Origin: Nocardia abscessus NBRC 100374
GTDB taxonomy: Bacteria; Actinomycetota; Actinomycetes; Mycobacteriales; Mycobacteriaceae
Assembly: GCF_000308455.1 (NCBI RefSeq)
Contig: NZ_BAFP01000273.1
Span: 1 to 64,000 of the forward strand
Reading direction: 5' to 3'
Length of the DNA: 64,000 bases
Shown here: in pieces, positions 8,785 to 16,894 of the stretch
Position numbering within the stretch: position 1 is the stretch's first letter
Layout: each line of letters opens with the position of its first letter
Made by a program: the position numbers and the translations under genes
Notes under the pieces: model-generated
Database searches by the model: none
Told to the model about the DNA's origin: nothing
Seen by the model: only the letters and a program-made list of their open reading frames with translations

Positions 8785-10533
8785 TTGAGCGCGAGACCAG
8801 CAGTTCACTTTCATGGAGGCAGTGGCGCACACATTGCGCGCGAGCAGTTCGCGCGCAAGTTCGCGGCTCTGTACGACGCAGCGGGCAATCCGTCGCTGCG
8901 TAGCGTAGCGATGCGGGCACAGCGGCGTGCTCAGGAGGCTCCGGAGACCGCACGCCCGGTCACCGTCTCGGCGCAGCGGATAAGCGACTGGAAGGCCGGG
9001 CGCAATGTTCCCGCGCGATTCGAGACCCTGGCTCCCGTCCTGGTCGAACTCGGCAGGCGGGCACGGCGCAGAACGGGCGTATCCGTCGAACTGCTGAGCA
9101 TGCCGAGCTGGCGGGCGCTGTGGTCGATGGCACGATCGCCGGTCACCGAACAAACCGGGACGAGCGAAGCTGTCCCCTATCCCGGCATCGACCCGTATCT
9201 TTCCTCGGCGACGCCTCTTGCGGGGCGGGCGCGTGCGGTGGACGAGTTGGCCCGGCTGGTGCACGGTCCAGGCAAGTACATCGCACTTGTCGGTGCCTCC
9301 GGGGTCGGCAAGACGTCGCTGCTGCGGGCAGGCTTGCTGCCTGCGCTGCAGTCGACGGCTCCGACTCGGCAGACCGTGATGCTCAACCCCGGCCCGAATC
9401 CTGTTCGATCATTGATCGAAGCCGCCGGATTGGGGAACGCCAATCATGGTCTCGACGCGCTACCCGAGCGTGTGAAACCGAACCGAAACGGCCGCCTGCT
9501 GATCATCATCGATCAATTCGAGGAGCTGTTCACCGATCGCTCCGATCCGCAACAGATCCCTCGTTTCCTCGCCGCGTTGAAGAAGATCGCGGAGTTCGCG
9601 CAGATCCTCTTCGCCGTACGTGCGGATGCTGTTGCGGCGTGCACCGGTCATCCGGATCTGGCCGAGGCAGTCGAGCGCAACAGCCTCACCTTGGGTTCGC
9701 TGGATCCCCGCGAGATCGCTTCGGTGATCACCGAACCCGCACGTACTCGAGGCGTTACTGTCCAGCCAGGTGTGACCGAGCTATTGCAATCCACGCTGAT
9801 CGACCGGCTCTCGCCGCACCACACGCACCGCGGATTCGCCGAGCCCGGCGCGGTGCCGCTCTTGTCGATGACCTTGCGTGCACTCTGGTCGACCCGCGAG
9901 AAGAACGCGCTGACCGTGGCAGGACTCGCCAGGATCGGGGGCGTAGCGGGGATCGTGGAACGCATGGCCGAAACAGCCTGGGACATGCTCTCCGACCAGG
10001 AGAAAACCGACTCGCGGCAATTGCTGCTCCATCTCGTCACCGTGCACACCGACGGCAGCGTTGTGCGCCGTTTCCTACCGCACACCGAGTTGGGCCGTGT
10101 CGCCACCAGGACGCCATCGGGCGCGCAGCTCGTCGCACGATTGACCCGATCCCGGATCATCACCGTCGATGACCGATCCGCCCATCTCGCGCACGACCTG
10201 CTACTCACCTGGCGCAGGCTCAGCACCTGGATCTCCGAGGAGAGAACCGCACTCATCTGGCGCAGGCGAACCGAATTCGACGCTGCCGAATGGCAATCGG
10301 CCGACCGCGATCCAGCACTCCTGTACCGCGGCGCCCGACTGGTGACCGCTCTGCGCCACGCCGACCCGACCCTGGCCACCGTCGCAACCGAGTTCCTGGA
10401 CGCTTCGATCAGATTCGAGCGAGATGCCGCCGCAACCATCGTCGCCTACCTCCGAAGCAGTGCTCGATACGACACCCCCGCGCTCACCGCCGACGTCGGA
10501 CTCGACAACACACACTCGCCCATGACCGCATAA
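8785..10533 (+). CDS. HTH plus STAND-type (nSTAND1) NTPase without WD40 repeats
   Basis: 582 residues. The first 110 form a helix-turn-helix-like module (FARKFAALYDAAGNPSLRSVA, ISDWKAGRNVPARFETLAPVL) typical of actinobacterial STAND regulators. Next comes an nSTAND1 NTPase domain: Walker A GASGVGKTSLLRAG (about 170-183) and Walker B LLIIIDQFEELF (about 239). Family members usually carry 500 or more further residues of WD40 propeller; here the protein ends about 45 residues after the ATPase/winged-helix part. The TTG at 8785 is the only start available before an in-frame stop and has a G-rich site ahead of it. STAND proteins act as switchable scaffolds in signalling or phage defence. The missing sensor suggests a shortened gene or a split system. 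Confidence 0.75.
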   Translation: MSARPAVHFHGGSGAHIAREQFARKFAALYDAAGNPSLRSVAMRAQRRAQEAPETARPVTVSAQRISDWKAGRNVPARFETLAPVLVELGRRARRRTGVSVELLSMPSWRALWSMARSPVTEQTGTSEAVPYPGIDPYLSSATPLAGRARAVDELARLVHGPGKYIALVGASGVGKTSLLRAGLLPALQSTAPTRQTVMLNPGPNPVRSLIEAAGLGNANHGLDALPERVKPNRNGRLLIIIDQFEELFTDRSDPQQIPRFLAALKKIAEFAQILFAVRADAVAACTGHPDLAEAVERNSLTLGSLDPREIASVITEPARTRGVTVQPGVTELLQSTLIDRLSPHHTHRGFAEPGAVPLLSMTLRALWSTREKNALTVAGLARIGGVAGIVERMAETAWDMLSDQEKTDSRQLLLHLVTVHTDGSVVRRFLPHTELGRVATRTPSGAQLVARLTRSRIITVDDRSAHLAHDLLLTWRRLSTWISEERTALIWRRRTEFDAAEWQSADRDPALLYRGARLVTALRHADPTLATVATEFLDASIRFERDAAATIVAYLRSSARYDTPALTADVGLDNTHSPMTA

Positions 10534-11261
10534 CTGCTCCCATCTCGGCTCTCCTGGCCCGTCCCGCCTAATGAGTCAAGTCCGGTACTCGAGTTCGTTG
10601 GCCCTGGTGAAGGGCGGGGCGGGACACTGAGCGACATGGCCGGATGCAAGCACGTACAGACGGTTGCCGGTGGCGCAGACCCCGGACGATCCGTATGCCG
10701 GGTTGCGGGTGTCGCGGGTTCCGTCGTGCGTGGGCGGCACTGCGGTTCGACGAGAGACACACGATGAACAAGAAGCGGGGTGCATCAGCTGTGGAGGGAG
10801 AAGGGCCGCCCTCGGAAATTTCGCAACCGATGCCGAGGGTGGGTGGGTTATCTCAGGGCGGCGATCGCGGGCTATCTCGCGCCGATAGCGCGAGGCGGGG
10901 CCGGCATTGCGCGCGATACGGGTGCGTGGAGTCGAATGCCGATCTCCGAGAGTTCTGGGCGCGGATCTGCGGCGAGATGTTCGAAGAGGTCGCCGACTCT
11001 GTCGAGCGTGCCCAGCGAGCGGGCACTGCCGCCGCGGCGCCGCCGGGTGCCCCCGGAGCTGGCAGATGTTCTGTTCGCGATGCTGCTGCAGACCGCGCAC
11101 CAGCACTCATTGGGAGGCGGCCGCCGAGGCCGCCGAGCAAAAGGCTCGTAAACACCTCATCCGGTTGCCGGAAGACACTCGCATCGAGCAGGGTGATGAC
11201 CCACAGAGATGAGAACGAGGCGGTTCCAGGATACTGAAACCACGGGTGACCTGGCTTTACG
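10534..11261. other. Gene-poor junction with decayed coding remnants
   Basis: No intact gene. Short stretches in shifting plus-strand frames look protein-like: LREFWARICGEMFEEVADSVERAQRAG near 10941, ELADVLFAMLLQTAHQHSL near 11057 and AAAEAAEQKARKHLIRLPEDT near 11114. They could be one small protein broken by frameshifts. This marks the boundary between core chromosome and the CRISPR island. Confidence 0.35.
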
Positions 11262-11345
11262 TGGAGCCGCCTGGGGGAATCGAACCCTCGGCCGCCTTGG
11301 CGCAAAAGGCCTGGTCAAGAAGCTGGCCTTGCTACATCGCCGCCG
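11262..11345 (-). tRNA. tRNA-like 3' remnant (pseudo-tRNA)
   Basis: Read on the minus strand, the segment ends with a T-arm-like GGGTTCGATTCCC followed by GGCGGCTCCA, so it resembles the 3' half of a tRNA. I cannot find a matching 5' acceptor strand or a clean anticodon stem, so it is not a functional tRNA. Such 3' ends are common att-site relics of integrative elements. Confidence 0.3.
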
Positions 11346-11498
11346 CTCAACTGCCGTTTCACGACGTGTCGCTACATTTCAATATGGAATGTACCACTCA
11401 GCTGATGACATGGTCATCACCAGCCAAAACAGGTGCATCACACTGACAGGTGATGACGGCGTCATCACCTGTGATCCCGCGGCACGGACCGCGACATG

Positions 11499-12377
11499 GG
11501 CTACTCCCCGCAGGTGCGGGGAGCATTTGGTGAGGTCGGTATCCGGGCGCTGGGCCTGGGCTCATCCCCGCGTACGCGGGGAGCACGGATTTCCCGCCGG
11601 GTGCTCCACCTGGGCGCAGGGCTCATCCCCGCGGGCGCGGGGAGCACTCGTCGGCCGGGCCGGCTGTTCTATGTCGCGGGGCTCATCCCCGCGGGCGCGG
11701 GGAGCACCGGCGTGGTCGTCGCGCCGGTCACGCCGAGTCCGGCTCATCCCCGCGGGCGGGGAGCACCCCGTCTGGCTGCGGCGCATCGATCACCGCACGG
11801 GCTCATCCCCGCGGGCGCGGGGAACACTGAACGGGATGGTCATCTGCCACCCCTCGCAAGGGCTCATCCCCGCGCGCGCGGGGAGGACGCCGAGAAATTC
11901 GATCCGCAAGCGCGAGCCTGGGGCTCATCCCCGCGGGCGCGGGGAGCACGTTTACGGCACACCAGGATTCGGCAAATCCGTGGGCTCATCCCCGCGGGCG
12001 CGGGGAGCACTCGGCGCTTCCGGGCGCGGGCTCGGATGAGGAGGGCTCATCCCCGCGGGCGCGGGGAGCACATGTGCCGATTCGACGATCGACGATTTTC
12101 CGGGGGCTCATCCCCGCGGGCGCGGGGAGCACCGCTTGTCGGCGGCGTTCGCGGAGTGGCTCATGGGCTCATCCCCGCGGGCGCGGGGAGCACGCTCGAT
12201 TTGATGTCAGACGTCTGTGATACGAGGGCTCATCCCCGCGGGCGCGGGGAGCACTCTACGGTACGCCCGCACCATTGTTCGTTATCTGGGCTCATCCCCG
12301 CGGGCGCGGGGAGCACGTATGCCGCTGAGACTCCGGAAAGCTCTCCGAGGGCTCATCCCCGCGGGCGCGGGGAGCAC
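11499..12377 (-). CRISPR. CRISPR array 1 (type I-E), 15 repeats, 14 spacers
   Basis: Repeats of 28 bases at about 60-61-base spacing; in plus orientation each begins GGCTCATCCCCG and ends GCGCGGGGAGCAC. The standard crRNA orientation (GTGCTCCCC at the repeat start) is therefore the minus strand, the same as the cas genes. Repeats at the left end are degenerate (11499: ACTCC for CATCC; 11559: GTAC core; 11741 lacks two bases; 11800 and 11861 have point changes), as expected for the old, trailer end. Repeats near 12377 are uniform, as expected for the leader end beside cas2. Spacers are 32-33 bases. Confidence 0.97.
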
Positions 12378-12428
12378 ACTTCCTGACCTGCAGGTTCTTC
12401 GGCAGCCCTCTCGATTTTCATTCACTTT
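12378..12428 (-). promoter_or_regulatory. Leader-proximal element of array 1, overlapping the cas2 stop
   Basis: The 51 bases before the first repeat share a patterned similarity with the same 51 bases of array 2. AAAGTGAATGAAAA lies at the far end (12415-12428) in both, then AGAACNTGCNGGTCA, and both end AAGT at the repeat, with identical spacing. This is a likely Cas1-Cas2 recognition element for spacer insertion. The cas2 stop codon lies within the AAAGTGAATGAAAA motif. Confidence 0.6.
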
Positions 12429-12795
12429 CGCGCGGCGGGTCGAGGGTGCGCTTCTTGGCCGCCCGGTGGTAGCGGCTGGCTTTACTCCATCCGGCGCGGG
12501 CTCCTCCCGGCTTGACGTCGCTGGTGTGTGGTCGGCGCATGAGGTGGATGCCGTCGAAGTCGGTGGGTTGCCAGTCGTGGTGGTGGACTTTGAAGGCGAG
12601 TCGCTGTTCACCTCTGGTGGAGTGGATCATGATGGCGCGGCCGTCTTTGGAGAGTTCCACGACGCGTTGCCAGGCAAGCTCCCGTACTCGTGCGCTGGCG
12701 ATGCCGACGAATACGCCGGGGCTGATTTCGAGGAACCAGCGGGTGAGGTGGCCACGCAGGCCGGCGGGGCAAGCGCTGAGCACGAGAACTACCAC
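12418..12795 (-). CDS. cas2: CRISPR-associated endonuclease Cas2, type I-E
   Basis: 125 residues, Cas2e type. The ferredoxin-like core is seen in VVVLVLSACPAGLRGHLTRW, then EISPGVFVGIASARVRE and a variable basic tail (KASRYHRAAKKRTLDPPRESE). Cas2 bridges two Cas1 dimers in the integrase that inserts new spacers. GTG 12795 is the start because it opens the conserved first strand and overlaps the cas1 stop by 7 bases. The last codons run into the array leader. Confidence 0.93.
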   Translation of the reverse strand: MVVLVLSACPAGLRGHLTRWFLEISPGVFVGIASARVRELAWQRVVELSKDGRAIMIHSTRGEQRLAFKVHHHDWQPTDFDGIHLMRRPHTSDVKPGGARAGWSKASRYHRAAKKRTLDPPRESE

Positions 12796-13739
12796 GGCAG
12801 GTCCTCGTCGCCGTAGGAGATACCTCCTGCCACATTGCCTTTGCGATCCCACAACTCGACAATGTCTGTGTCCCACTCTGCGGCACCGTCTGGCTCCGCG
12901 GGCAGGAGAAGCGCGTAGATGTCGCTGCAGCAGCGTTCGAGCAAGCGCCCGGAGTGCACCGCGTCCCGGACTGCCCGGCGAGTTGCTGCGGGAACGTCGT
13001 CACCGCCTTCGGCTGCGGCGTCGAACGCTGCGGGAATAGCGAATTCGGCTTTATAGAGATCGGCGAGGCCGAACACGAAAGAACGCTCGTGTCCGGTGTG
13101 AACGAATCCGAGCCCGGGTGCGCAGCCGAGCGCAACGATGACCGCGTGCACTATTCCGTATAAGCAGGTGGTGGCCGATGAGAGGGCTTGGTTGACGGCG
13201 TCGCCCGCGTCGAAATCGGTGGGGTCGTAGTCGCGTCGGTTCCACGTCACGCCGGTGCGCTCGGCATGCAGTCGGTAGAGGCGGCGGATGCGTGCACCCT
13301 CGCGTCCACGCAGCTGCTGCATAGTCAACCCGGCGACGTCCTCTCCGGGAAACCGCATCTCGTACATCGCCCGCGCGACGCGCAGTCTGGTGGTTTGGTT
13401 GGTGACAGCGGCGGCCTGCGCTTCCAGCAGGCGTGAGCTTCTGGCCAGGCTACGACCGTGCGCGTAGTAGCGCACGCCGCGTTCACCGACCCAGACCGCT
13501 GTCGATCCGCTCTCGGCCAGCAGCATCATCGCCTGATGAGTCACCCGCGTTCCCGGCCCGAGCAACAGCGCGCCGATCGTGGCTGCGGGAATGTGAACGA
13601 CGCCGCGTTCGTCGGTGGCGGTGACAGCGTTGCCGTCGCGGTGCACGGTGGCGCGTTCGAGGTAGATGAACGAGAGCCGGTCGCGGGCGCGGACCAGCTC
13701 ACCGATGCGGATCGGGCGGCTGGCGGGCTGGTCGGTCAT
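12789..13739 (-). CDS. cas1: CRISPR integrase Cas1, type I-E
   Basis: 316 residues, normal length for Cas1e. The N-terminal beta domain begins RIGELVRARDRLSFIYLERA; the helical domain carries metal ligands Glu147 (GREGARIR), His214 (GFVHTGHERS) and Asp227 (GLADLYK). By alignment with E. coli Cas1 (H208, D218, D221), the residue matching Asp218 is Gly224: the sequence reads SFVFGLAD where SFVYDIAD-like is usual. This conserved acid is lost, so adaptation activity may be altered. The start overlaps the cas6 stop by 4 bases (ATGA). Confidence 0.95.
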   Translation of the reverse strand: MTDQPASRPIRIGELVRARDRLSFIYLERATVHRDGNAVTATDERGVVHIPAATIGALLLGPGTRVTHQAMMLLAESGSTAVWVGERGVRYYAHGRSLARSSRLLEAQAAAVTNQTTRLRVARAMYEMRFPGEDVAGLTMQQLRGREGARIRRLYRLHAERTGVTWNRRDYDPTDFDAGDAVNQALSSATTCLYGIVHAVIVALGCAPGLGFVHTGHERSFVFGLADLYKAEFAIPAAFDAAAEGGDDVPAATRRAVRDAVHSGRLLERCCSDIYALLLPAEPDGAAEWDTDIVELWDRKGNVAGGISYGDEDLPW

Positions 13740-14422
13740 CCGAGGGGAGCGAGTGTCAGCAGGCCGCAGCCGTATCCTTTCGCTCGGCCGATTCCGTTGA
13801 TCAATGCGGCGCGTAGCTTCTGTGCATCAGTGACCACGAGGATGCCCTCGTAGGTGGCCGTGGACAGCGTGATGTTCGCGGAGCCGCGCCGGAAACGCAG
13901 GGTCGATCGCTGCGTGATCGTCGCATCAGGGATGTCGCCCTGCGGGCTTCGGCAGATACCGAGCCGGAAACCGTTGTTGTCGGCTTTCGTTTGCAGCCAG
14001 GATATTTGGTCACCTGCGGTCAGCCCGGTCGGTTTGCCACGAGTGAGCGGCCCGTCGACGGCCCGGTCCATAGCCGAGCGGATAGGGTTGGCGGTCAACC
14101 GGAAATGCCACTGCTGTCCTTCGGTGAGGCTATCGAGTAACGGGGTGTATTTACGGGTAGCCCAAGCGGTGGTAGTCGGCCATCCGGCTTGTTCGACCAC
14201 GTGGGTGAAATCCGGTTCGTGTGGGCCGACCACGTACAAGTCGATGTCGGTGTCCCGGCGGTCGATGCGCCACAACACTCGGCCGGATCCGTCGCTCGGC
14301 CGCGCCAAACGTTCGGGAGGAAAAGCCGCCAGCACGGCAGCATGGCTGACCTGGGGAGAGGACAGGAACTTTCTGGTGCCCGCTCGTGCCGGGTTGAGCG
14401 GCACACGTGACAGAAACATCAT
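13736..14422 (-). CDS. cas6e: crRNA endoribonuclease Cas6e (Cse3/CasE)
   Basis: 228 residues with two ferredoxin-like halves. His27 in SSPQVSHAAVL fits the catalytic histidine of Cas6e, and the C-terminal glycine-rich loop GIGRAKGYGCGLLTL is the Cas6 RNA-binding signature. It cuts the repeat hairpin of the pre-crRNA and stays bound at the 3' handle as part of Cascade. Stop and start overlap by 4 bases with cas1 and cas5. Confidence 0.95.
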   Translation of the reverse strand: MMFLSRVPLNPARAGTRKFLSSPQVSHAAVLAAFPPERLARPSDGSGRVLWRIDRRDTDIDLYVVGPHEPDFTHVVEQAGWPTTTAWATRKYTPLLDSLTEGQQWHFRLTANPIRSAMDRAVDGPLTRGKPTGLTAGDQISWLQTKADNNGFRLGICRSPQGDIPDATITQRSTLRFRRGSANITLSTATYEGILVVTDAQKLRAALINGIGRAKGYGCGLLTLAPLG

Positions 14423-15126
14423 TCCCCTCCCAAGGCCGCCAGCGGCTGATGGCCGTTACGGCCGTCCGGGTTGGGCACGGTGGTGAAGTCCTCCACGACC
14501 GTCCGCCATCCGTATTCGCGGCGAACGGGATCGAAGCTCAGCGGCATATCGCGGACCCGTTCACGAAGTTGCCCGTCGGGATCGCCATCCAGAAGGTCCC
14601 GGTAGACCGGCAACCGCACCCGCGTGTGCTGACTGCGCCGATACCATCGCGCGGCTTGCCAATCGGTGTCGTGCAGCGCCTTGTCGAGAGACTGATCCAC
14701 CGGATCGCCTACGACGAGCGGTTCGGTGACCGGACAAGAGCGACGCCCCAGATACAGCGGGAACTCCGGGCGGCGCAGTGCTTCGCGGATACCTTCGATG
14801 AGTTGGCGTTCGCCCTGGATAGCAGCCAGAAAGACCGCGTCGGCCAGGTAGTAGCGCTGCGACAACGGGAACTGCTGCCGCTTGTCGATACTGAGTGCGA
14901 CTTGGAAGTCACGCACCAGCCGACCCGGCTGGTCGATACGTACTCCGAACGCCAGCCCCTGCAGTGCTTCCTCGATGGGGTCGGTTCTGCGGCGTCCCTG
15001 AGCGGCGGCGATGAGACCGAGGATTCCGCTTTTGGACGGGTACTGCTGTGTTTCCCGGCGCGCGAACCGGCTGGCCACCCCCCATGACTGCAAGGGCGCG
15101 GCCAACCGCATCAACAGCACCGTCAC
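14419..15126 (-). CDS. cas5e: Cascade subunit Cas5e (CasD)
   Basis: 235 residues. The N-terminus LLMRLAAPLQSWGVASRFARRETQQYPSKSGILGLIAAAQG is the diagnostic Cas5e start (RAMP fold, with a glycine-rich SGILGLIAAA helix). It binds the 5' handle of the crRNA within Cascade. It overlaps cas7 and cas6 by 4 bases each. Confidence 0.95.
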   Translation of the reverse strand: MTVLLMRLAAPLQSWGVASRFARRETQQYPSKSGILGLIAAAQGRRRTDPIEEALQGLAFGVRIDQPGRLVRDFQVALSIDKRQQFPLSQRYYLADAVFLAAIQGERQLIEGIREALRRPEFPLYLGRRSCPVTEPLVVGDPVDQSLDKALHDTDWQAARWYRRSQHTRVRLPVYRDLLDGDPDGQLRERVRDMPLSFDPVRREYGWRTVVEDFTTVPNPDGRNGHQPLAALGGE

Positions 15127-16250
15127 GACGAGACACCCAAGGCTGTGCGCACACGCTCGGTCACGCCGGCAACGGCAGCGGCGAAGGACACCGGTGTGGC
15201 GATCTCACCGAGTGCATCGGCACCGTCGCCAGTGGTAACTACGAAATTCGTTGTTGCACCGTCACCGAACGCGGACTCGATCGCGCTATAGCGGGTGACC
15301 AGGGCTTTGGCGGCAGTGGTCGCGCGCGCCGCGCCGATAGCTTCGACCGGTTCCTCGAACGCCGTGACCAGGTTGACCGGCTGGTCGGTGCGCACGCTGA
15401 ACACGACGACGTCGGGCAGGGTGCGGTTGGCGAAGGTGTTCTGTTTGCCGCTGGGCATGCTGCGCACGAACGCTTTCAAGAACGTTTCGATGGCGTGGAC
15501 GGTGGCGGCCCGGTCACCCAGGTTCTCCTCGAGCAGCGCGACGTTCACGGTGGCGTAGCGGTAGAGGGTGGAGGAGTTGAACTCGACCACGCCGATCATT
15601 CCCGCGCCGGCGTTGTCCTCCGGAGCACGATCGTCGACGGCGGTGTAGTAGTCGAATTCATTGTTCACCGCATGGACGCTGATGGCATGCGCGACTTGCG
15701 CCGCAGCGTCGACGTTCAGGTCAGCTGAGTCTGCGACCATCCGGCCGAACAGCGCCACATCGATACTGTCGGCGCCGTTGGCCGCGGCCTTGGCAGCGCT
15801 CTTGTCGATCTTGGTGCCGCCAGCAGCCGCGATGGCCAGTTGCGCGAGCCGATCAATCTGGGTGGCGCTCAAAAACAGCAGATACTTCGACTGCTCCACC
15901 AGGTCTTCGGCGTCGTCTTTGTCCTTGCGTTTCTTCGGCTTATCCAGGACGATTCCGGCGTCTTTGAGTACCTGGGCGGCTGCCGCGAGCCGGGCGTCGG
16001 GGTCTGGGATGGCGCTTCCGATGCGTTCGGCGAGAAGTTCGACGACGCGCTTGGTGCGCACACCCAAACTCGCCGGGTCGATGAGTTCCCGGAACTCGGT
16101 GCGGGTGGCGCGTTTCCATGCCTGGCTGGACACCCGTGCTCGGCGTACGCCGCCGTAGACGGCGGTTTTGGGGCTACCGGTGTCATCTCGGTTGATGTTG
16201 CTCGGCGGCACGGTCTGCAGGACGTGGACGTCGATGAACATTCTGGTCAC
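15123..16250 (-). CDS. cas7e: Cascade backbone subunit Cas7e (Cse4/CasC)
   Basis: 375 residues, standard for Cas7e. The N-terminus MFIDVHVLQTVPPSNINRDD is the family signature, as are GGVRRARVSSQAWKRATR and the C-terminal part containing SGKQNTFANRTLPDVV. Six copies form the crRNA-binding backbone of Cascade. GTG 16250 gives the same 4-base overlap (GTGA) as the other gene junctions; the ATG three codons later is equally possible. Frames further upstream are shadows of cse2. Confidence 0.95.
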   Translation of the reverse strand: MTRMFIDVHVLQTVPPSNINRDDTGSPKTAVYGGVRRARVSSQAWKRATRTEFRELIDPASLGVRTKRVVELLAERIGSAIPDPDARLAAAAQVLKDAGIVLDKPKKRKDKDDAEDLVEQSKYLLFLSATQIDRLAQLAIAAAGGTKIDKSAAKAAANGADSIDVALFGRMVADSADLNVDAAAQVAHAISVHAVNNEFDYYTAVDDRAPEDNAGAGMIGVVEFNSSTLYRYATVNVALLEENLGDRAATVHAIETFLKAFVRSMPSGKQNTFANRTLPDVVVFSVRTDQPVNLVTAFEEPVEAIGAARATTAAKALVTRYSAIESAFGDGATTNFVVTTGDGADALGEIATPVSFAAAVAGVTERVRTALGVSS

Positions 16251-16894
16251 TGGGGGTCTCCTGATTCGGTGGCGTCGTCGGAGGTGGCCTTGGGCTTGCG
16301 GTGGTAGTCGCGCCCCCAGGTCAGCAGGACGTCGTTGGCGTCGATGCCGTCGTCGAGGCAAACGAGGTCCTCGGCGAGGCGGGCGTAATCGAGGGGAATG
16401 TCGAAGCTGCGCAGTTGCGCGATGATGCCGCGCAGGTGGATCAGCCGGGCGGAGTGGTCACCGGCGGTGGCAAGTGCGTGGAATCTGGCGCGCACTGCCT
16501 CTGATGAGGCTGCGCGGGCACCGAGGACTGCGGTGGCCACGCCGAGCGATGGGCCACGACGGTGCATGCGGTCGCTACGGGACTGCTGGTGCAGGGCGTG
16601 CAGGGTGATCGCGTCGTAGGCGGCGCGTTCCCACACTGTGGCCGCACCGTCGCGTTCGGCGCGGGTCATCGTGTTACGGGCCTCGATCTTCTCCTCCAGG
16701 CCCGCCAGCGTCAGTTCCCACAGTGCAGGGTCCGCGCCGGGGCGGCCTCCGACACCGCGCCGCAGTTGTGCCATCGCCGCCAGCGCATCGCTGTCGCGGC
16801 GGCGGTAGTCGTCCTGCAGCCGCGCGACCCTGCTGCCGACGTACTCGGCGAGTGCGGTTTTTCGATCACCACGCGACTTCGGTGAGTTCGCCAT
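16247..16894 (-). CDS. cse2: Cascade small subunit Cse2 (CasB/Cas11)
   Basis: 215 residues, mostly helical, with Cse2 features: ALAEYVGSRVARLQDDYRRRDSDALAAMAQLRRGVG near the start and ATAVLGARAASSEAVRARFHALATA in the middle. Two copies line the crRNA-target duplex. ATG 16894 starts the conserved region and overlaps the cse1 end by 29 bases. Confidence 0.92.
   Translation of the reverse strand: MANSPKSRGDRKTALAEYVGSRVARLQDDYRRRDSDALAAMAQLRRGVGGRPGADPALWELTLAGLEEKIEARNTMTRAERDGAATVWERAAYDAITLHALHQQSRSDRMHRRGPSLGVATAVLGARAASSEAVRARFHALATAGDHSARLIHLRGIIAQLRSFDIPLDYARLAEDLVCLDDGIDANDVLLTWGRDYHRKPKATSDDATESGDPQ

Noticed and set aside
11262..11345. Functional tRNA or tmRNA gene
   Set aside because: Only the T-arm and 3' acceptor-like end fit; no 5' acceptor strand pairs with it and no anticodon arm is clean.
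11496..12386. Long open frames across the CRISPR arrays (also 21543-22721 and 23874-24730) with repeating SSPRARGA or LIPAGAGST
   Set aside because: Translated repeats, not proteins; the periodicity is that of the arrays.
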